Source: Janthinobacterium sp.
Lineage (GTDB): Bacteria; Pseudomonadota; Gammaproteobacteria; Burkholderiales; Burkholderiaceae_D
Assembly (NCBI GenBank): GCA_003133225.1
Contig: PKWL01000068.1
Location: 1 to 64,000 of the forward strand
DNA: 64,000 bases
Direction: 5' to 3'
Part shown: one piece after another, positions 60,629-64,000 of the stretch
How positions within the stretch are numbered: the stretch's first letter is position 1
Layout of the letters: every line of letters begins with the position of its first letter
Program-made: the position numbers and the translations under genes
Notes under the pieces: generated by a model
Database searches by the model: none
What the model was told of the DNA's origin: nothing
What the model saw: the letters and a program-made list of their open reading frames with translations, nothing else

Positions 60629-60841
60629 TTATTTGACTTCATGCCCGATCACGCCGCCAACTGCGGCACCACCGACTGTTCCGGCCGGGCTGCCGCCGGT
60701 CAGAACAGCACCGACGACCGCGCCCGCGCCGGCACCGACTGCCGTATGTTGGTCTCGCCTCGACATATCGGAACAAGCCGACAATCCAAACAACAAGATG
60801 ATAGCGCCCGAATATATGGTTAATTTTTTTGCCGTTTTCAT
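60629..60841 (-). CDS. Glycine-zipper lipoprotein (OsmB-like)
   Basis: The 70-residue protein has a lipoprotein signal ending LLFGLSAC (Cys23), then a short polar stretch (SDMSRRDQHTAVG). A glycine-zipper hairpin follows (AGAGAVVGAVLTGGSPAGTVGGAAVGGVIGHEVK). This is the pattern of small stress-induced envelope lipoproteins such as OsmB and the YMGG/2TM families. It stands alone. The function of the family in envelope stress is poorly known. Confidence 0.85.
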   Translation of the reverse strand: MKTAKKLTIYSGAIILLFGLSACSDMSRRDQHTAVGAGAGAVVGAVLTGGSPAGTVGGAAVGGVIGHEVK

Positions 60842-61636
60842 GAATAAACTCCATTAGTTAATTTAAAAAATAGCAATAGCAGAGGGCAAATACTGCCGTC
60901 GCTGCCCGCAGCAGCGCACGCTTACCTGAACCTTGTTTATCTCTGATGTCACTCACTATGTTTGCGATTGCATCTTCGATCACATCGATCCCTTCGCCAT
61001 TACTATGAAGATAGTGCATACGGCTCTACAGTTCTGTACGGTAGCCAACAGAAAGGCCCGGGACATACGCTTTCCGCTTTGCCTGGTTTCCGACGCCAGA
61101 CTATTCATTATTTCCCCCAGCGCTTTGAAAGCATCGGGCCAGACGCACGATTGGAACGGGGGTTTTGCGCCCTGCGCGGTCACAAACGCGCGCGATAGAA
61201 AAAACGGAATCAAATTGCGCCCGGCATCCTTGACTTGATGCCGCGTCGGCCCACTGAGAACGTCATTTTGACTAGCTTCGTTGCCCACAACGACGCCGAT
61301 ACGCACAGCAGTGCAAGAGCGTCGCATTTGATTTTTGTATCTTGGCTGATGGCCAGCAGGTTCAGACAAGCTGATGCAAATTTTTCGGCGACGATGCCCG
61401 CTTGCGAAGTTGATCCGGCCTTATCCGGCTTCAAATTGTTCAGCATCACCACCAACTCGTCGCTGCCGAAGTTAAGGCCCATCGGCGGCGATGCCTGTTG
61501 GCAGCCATGCGGCCAACCGTACCTGATGACCAATCTATTTTCAGTTTGATGGCGTGGTCCACCACTTGAGTTGCTTGACCAGATTTGGTAGGTCAACCAA
61601 AGCGTGACGGTGGCCTGACCAAGACATTTATCTAAG
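60842..61636. other. Gene-poor stretch
   Basis: A minus-strand frame at 61210-61596 (128 codons) contains a plausible helical stretch, LVVMLNNLKPDKAGSTSQAG, but has no family I recognise and no ribosome binding site. Another minus-strand frame at 60980-61369 overlaps it. At most one of these, or a decayed remnant, is real. I see no RNA gene. Confidence 0.25.
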
Positions 61637-61807
61637 TCACTTACCTCTTTCCGGGTCCGGAATAGGTGCGTTTTTCTGTGCGCCCTCTAATTCTTTGGCC
61701 AGGACCTCTTGCCATTGCGCGTCTGTCAGCCCATGACTGCCGTCACAGTAGTCCCGACGACCACAACCGCATCGACCGATATCTTCTGATTTTTCCCGAA
61801 CGCGCAT
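61637..61807 (-). CDS. Short CDGSH iron-sulfur domain protein
   Basis: The 56-residue protein holds a CDGSH motif: Cys-Gly-Cys-Gly-Arg-Arg-Asp-Tyr-Cys-Asp-Gly-Ser-His, then GLTDAQWQEVLAKEL. The three Cys and one His that bind a 2Fe-2S cluster are present. The loop between the second and third Cys is 5 residues, against about 8 in mitoNEET-like domains, and the usual Ser and Pro in it are missing. ATG 61807 is chosen because sequence upstream in the same frame is not family-like. The protein is cytoplasmic and stands alone. Cluster binding is inferred. Confidence 0.65.
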   Translation of the reverse strand: MRVREKSEDIGRCGCGRRDYCDGSHGLTDAQWQEVLAKELEGAQKNAPIPDPERGK

Positions 61808-62495
61808 TTTGATATCCCAATGAAAAAGCCAGTAATTATGCCTTAACGCGAGCCGTCCAAGCCGGCTACAGCTCATGCGTCGATCGCTATCGACTACTCT
61901 GCGCATCGCGTGCGTGCCGCAGGTCCAGACTAGGTCACCTGGCGCCGGCACAATCCTAGCATATGGCCGCGTAGATGCAGGCGGCCCACGAAAACTCTCT
62001 CCTCCGAGAACTCCTCTAAACGACTCTACCTGATCTTGTCAAACTTAAACTGTACGGAGTGCTCGATTTTCGTTTGCATGCTCGAGAGGCGACGCGCTTT
62101 GCCATGGCAGACATCGGAGCATCTCGCCCATCACGGGCGCCGAGCGTTCTGTCCGGTGGCAGTTAGCACAACCGCATTGGCAATTGGTTTGCGCGCTATC
62201 GGCGGCGAGCGGATTCGTTCCCACGATCCGCCTGCGCAGTGTGTCCATGAGTAACTCGTTGACTGGCGAGTCGATTTGCCCGCATCGTCGACCTGCCAAC
62301 GGGCGGGCATGAGCGGCAACTTGAAAGGCCGCAAGTCCGAGCCAAGCGCGACGAGCGCCCCATGACGGACGACGTACTGAGCCTGGTTCAGGCGGCGACG
62401 CCAGCGCCAGTAATGGCGCGCGACCGGTTTGGCAAGCGCGATTTTCTGAAATGCACCAGCCGGCTCGCCGGAATTTTTTTATAAGAGTCATTTTC
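61808..62495. other. Gene-poor stretch
   Basis: A minus-strand open frame at 62045-62491 contains a Cys-rich run (NCQCGCANCHRTE), but its N-terminal part is Arg/Ala-rich and resembles a GC-rich shadow. I cannot support it as a gene. No hairpin with T-run or RNA gene was recognised. Confidence 0.25.
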
Positions 62496-62750
62496 GTGAA
62501 AAACTATAAGCTACTACTCGCCACATTTTCTTTCTTAACCCTCAGCCCGCTGGCTGAAGCGGACGTGACACAAGCGGCGCATGACGTCAAAGAAACGACA
62601 GTACATGTCGCCAAGAAAACCGGAGAGGTCGCGCGAAACGCGGGTCATGCCACCGCCCATGCTGCCAAGGCGGCAGCCCATGGCGTAGCGAGTACGGCGC
62701 GCAAGGGATATCACGCCAGCAAGCAGGCGGCACATAAGGCGACACGCTAG
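62496..62750 (+). CDS. Exported Ala/His/Lys-rich small protein
   Basis: This 84-residue protein begins at GTG 62496 (VKNYKLLLATFSFLTLSPLAEA), a standard Sec signal peptide cut after Ala-Glu-Ala. The mature part is low-complexity and histone H1-like: VKETTVHVAKKTGEVARNAG, then repeated AHAAKAAAHG and ASKQAAHKATR. Its Ala, Lys and His content and spacing suggest an amphipathic, positively charged helix. It may be related to exported Lys/Ala-rich proteins of Burkholderiales, but no precise family is known to me. It has no co-directional neighbour nearby. Confidence 0.65.
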   Translation: MKNYKLLLATFSFLTLSPLAEADVTQAAHDVKETTVHVAKKTGEVARNAGHATAHAAKAAAHGVASTARKGYHASKQAAHKATR

Positions 62751-62956
62751 GCAAAACCCGGAGCTGACCTGCTGGGCCCGAAACACTGCTTGACCACTGG
62801 TGAAAGTTTGAGGTGCCGCCGGCAATTGGCTTTCACAAGGAGAGTCCGCTTGCCGTCCGAGCGAGCGCCGCCTCCGGCTTGTGAGCGCCGATGAACGCCG
62901 CAAACGTCAGCAAAGGCCCATCGACGTTCATCTATCCGCGCGTTGCGCGCCGGCAA

Positions 62957-62996
62957 TTTTTTCAATTCTCTTTTTTCAATTCTCTTTTTCAATTCC
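62957..62996. repeat. Nearly three tandem copies of a 14-bp T/C-rich unit
   Basis: TTTTTTCAATTCTC occurs at 62957-62970 and 62971-62984 exactly, and a third copy with one T fewer and a changed end follows at 62985-62996. The array is in the 656-base gene-free stretch before the tadE-like gene, about 410 bases from its start. Copy number could vary by slippage. Confidence 0.7.
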
Positions 62997-63217
62997 TTGT
63001 ATGGTCCACCAATATTTCGCCGGCAACATTCGGCGAGTAATGGCAGTTGCCCGGGCGCCAAACACAGGCTTTCGCGCATACCTAATTGACAATAATTTTT
63101 TGATGGAAATCAATGCGCAGAATTTCTGAAGTGAAATACTAAGTTGGTCGGGCAATTAGCGATGAATGGCGGCCTCTTCAAAACGCAGACCAGCGAAATC
63201 AGGATGGGCCATGTAGT

Positions 63218-63227
63218 GGGGGGGGGG
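63218..63227. repeat. Poly-G tract of ten bases
   Basis: Ten consecutive G lie 177 bases before the tadE-like start. Tracts of this length slip readily in replication and are also prone to read-length errors. The flanking sequence shows no gene. Confidence 0.6.
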
Positions 63228-63404
63228 AACAAAGTAATTTGACGGGCAACCTCGAGCGGCCGCGCCCGGCCTTTTTCCGTATCTTGCAACTGATAATGCG
63301 GTCGTGACCGGGGGCGCTTGTGAACGCAACGCGATCCAAAGGTCCCGATCACCTTCTCCACAGCAGTGCATTTTTGCCGCGACCATTTGCAATAAGGCCT
63401 TCTG

Positions 63405-64000
63405 ATGCATACCGAACAGCGTCTAAAAATCAAAAAAAAATCAGCTGGGTCGGCTGCAGTGGAATTTGTCTTAATGATGCCCTTACTGCTGTTGTTGGCG
63501 CTGCCGATTTTTGATCTGACGCGGATCATACAGGCCAACATGATTTTGGTTAATCTCAGCCGGGAAGGGGCCAATTTGGCCTCCCGATCGTCGCAGGATC
63601 CTCAAACAATCATGAATGCGATTGCCCAAACGACGCCACCGTTGACTATGGCCACGAATGGCATGATCTATATCAGTAAAATCATGGGAAATGCTCCTGG
63701 CACGCAGGACGTCATTCTCGCCCAGTACCGCTGGACCCAGGGGGCCAGTCAGGCCAATCAGACCAGCAACGTCTGGAGCGCTTGCGGCTCAAACTGGGCA
63801 AGCGACGGGTCTGGCCAATGCAACAGCATTCCCGCTACAGGCACCCCCATCAATGATGCGATGTCGGGCACGCTGAGCGACGGCGAAGTAATCTACGTGG
63901 TCGAGGTTTTTTACCACGTCGATCTCTTGTTTAGCGCGATGAACCTTGGATTTGGTATAACCACGCCCCAATTTGACCCGGATCTGTACTCTAAAACGAT
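63405..64000 (+). CDS. TadE-like pilus assembly protein, cut off by the window end
   Basis: The frame opens at ATG 63405 (AAGG about 8 bases upstream) and stays open to the last base, giving 198 codons without a stop. It begins MHTEQRLKIKKKSAGSAAVE and continues FVLMMPLLLLLALPIFDLTR. This is the TadE pattern: a short basic leader, an Ala-Val-Glu-Phe entry to one N-terminal membrane helix, then the amphipathic IIQANMILVNLSREGANLAS. The later extracytoplasmic part has two Cys (WSACGSNW and GQCNSIP). Such pseudopilins help assemble Flp/Tad pili. Further tad genes may follow beyond the window. Confidence 0.82.
   Translation, partial: MHTEQRLKIKKKSAGSAAVEFVLMMPLLLLLALPIFDLTRIIQANMILVNLSREGANLASRSSQDPQTIMNAIAQTTPPLTMATNGMIYISKIMGNAPGTQDVILAQYRWTQGASQANQTSNVWSACGSNWASDGSGQCNSIPATGTPINDAMSGTLSDGEVIYVVEVFYHVDLLFSAMNLGFGITTPQFDPDLYSKT

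Noticed and set aside
61210-61596. 128-codon minus-strand frame in the gene-poor right part
   Set aside because: No ribosome binding site, no family match, and it overlaps another equally weak frame. I could not support it as a gene.
62045-62491. 148-codon minus-strand frame with a Cys-rich stretch
   Set aside because: The N-terminal half is Arg/Ala-rich shadow-like sequence and the Cys run does not fit a known metal-binding motif.
62957-62996. CRISPR array
   Set aside because: The units are 14 bases with no spacers between them and no cas genes are nearby. It is a simple tandem repeat.

Overview
The window looks like a chromosomal stretch of a GC-rich betaproteobacterium, probably Burkholderiales or Oxalobacteraceae-like. 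That placement is inferred from the gene families: an N-type ATPase operon, a Tat-exported HiPIP, NodT-type outer membrane factors and an ars operon with ArsD, ArsA and ACR3. No rRNA, tRNA, CRISPR array or intact transposase was seen, so the placement rests on protein families only.

Layout. 0.1-2.6 kb: a small acidic protein, a lipoprotein resembling the VirB9/TrbG C-terminal domain, and a CPA1 Na+/H+ antiporter. 2.8-9.0 kb: a heavy-metal-type RND efflux operon (adaptor, outer membrane factor, permease), followed by a PtsN-like EIIA and a histidine kinase with no response regulator nearby. 11.2-14.1 kb: a glycoamylase-fold enzyme and an FAD disulfide-reductase homologue that has lost its redox cysteines. 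14.1-18.2 kb: an EamA exporter divergent from an AraC regulator, a DUF1801 protein and an alpha/beta hydrolase. 18.3-24.2 kb, minus strand: a second RND pump of HAE1 type. 25.0 kb: HiPIP.

25.9-53.3 kb is the centrepiece, a dense carbon and energy island. It holds 6-phosphogluconate dehydrogenase, a HAD phosphatase, transaldolase, glucose-6-phosphate isomerase, phosphoglucomutase, transketolase (opposite strand) and a GH94 protein equal to the C-terminal part of cyclic beta-1,2-glucan synthase. These are followed by glucose-6-phosphate dehydrogenase, phosphoketolase, class I fructose-bisphosphate aldolase, a complete nine-gene N-ATPase operon (atpDCQRBEFAG), acetate kinase and a PPK2 polyphosphate kinase. 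Several neighbours overlap by ATGA. Together they could take a phosphorolysed glucan or G6P through the pentose phosphates and phosphoketolase to acetyl phosphate. ATP would be made by AckA, nucleotides recharged from polyphosphate by PPK2, and ATP coupled to a Na+ (or H+) gradient by the N-ATPase. The glycoamylase at 11.2 kb could supply beta-1,2-oligoglucans. This overall reading is inference.

53.6-58.3 kb is a minus-strand arsenic operon, arsR-arsC-arsD-arsA-arsC-acr3, with two different low-molecular-weight-phosphatase-type arsenate reductases. From 58.3 to 63.4 kb genes are sparse: a leader-like ORF with an intrinsic terminator, a zinc alcohol dehydrogenase, a glycine-zipper lipoprotein, a short CDGSH iron-sulfur protein and an Ala/His/Lys-rich exported protein. 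A tandem repeat and a G10 tract follow. The window ends inside a TadE-like pilus protein gene that runs off the right edge.
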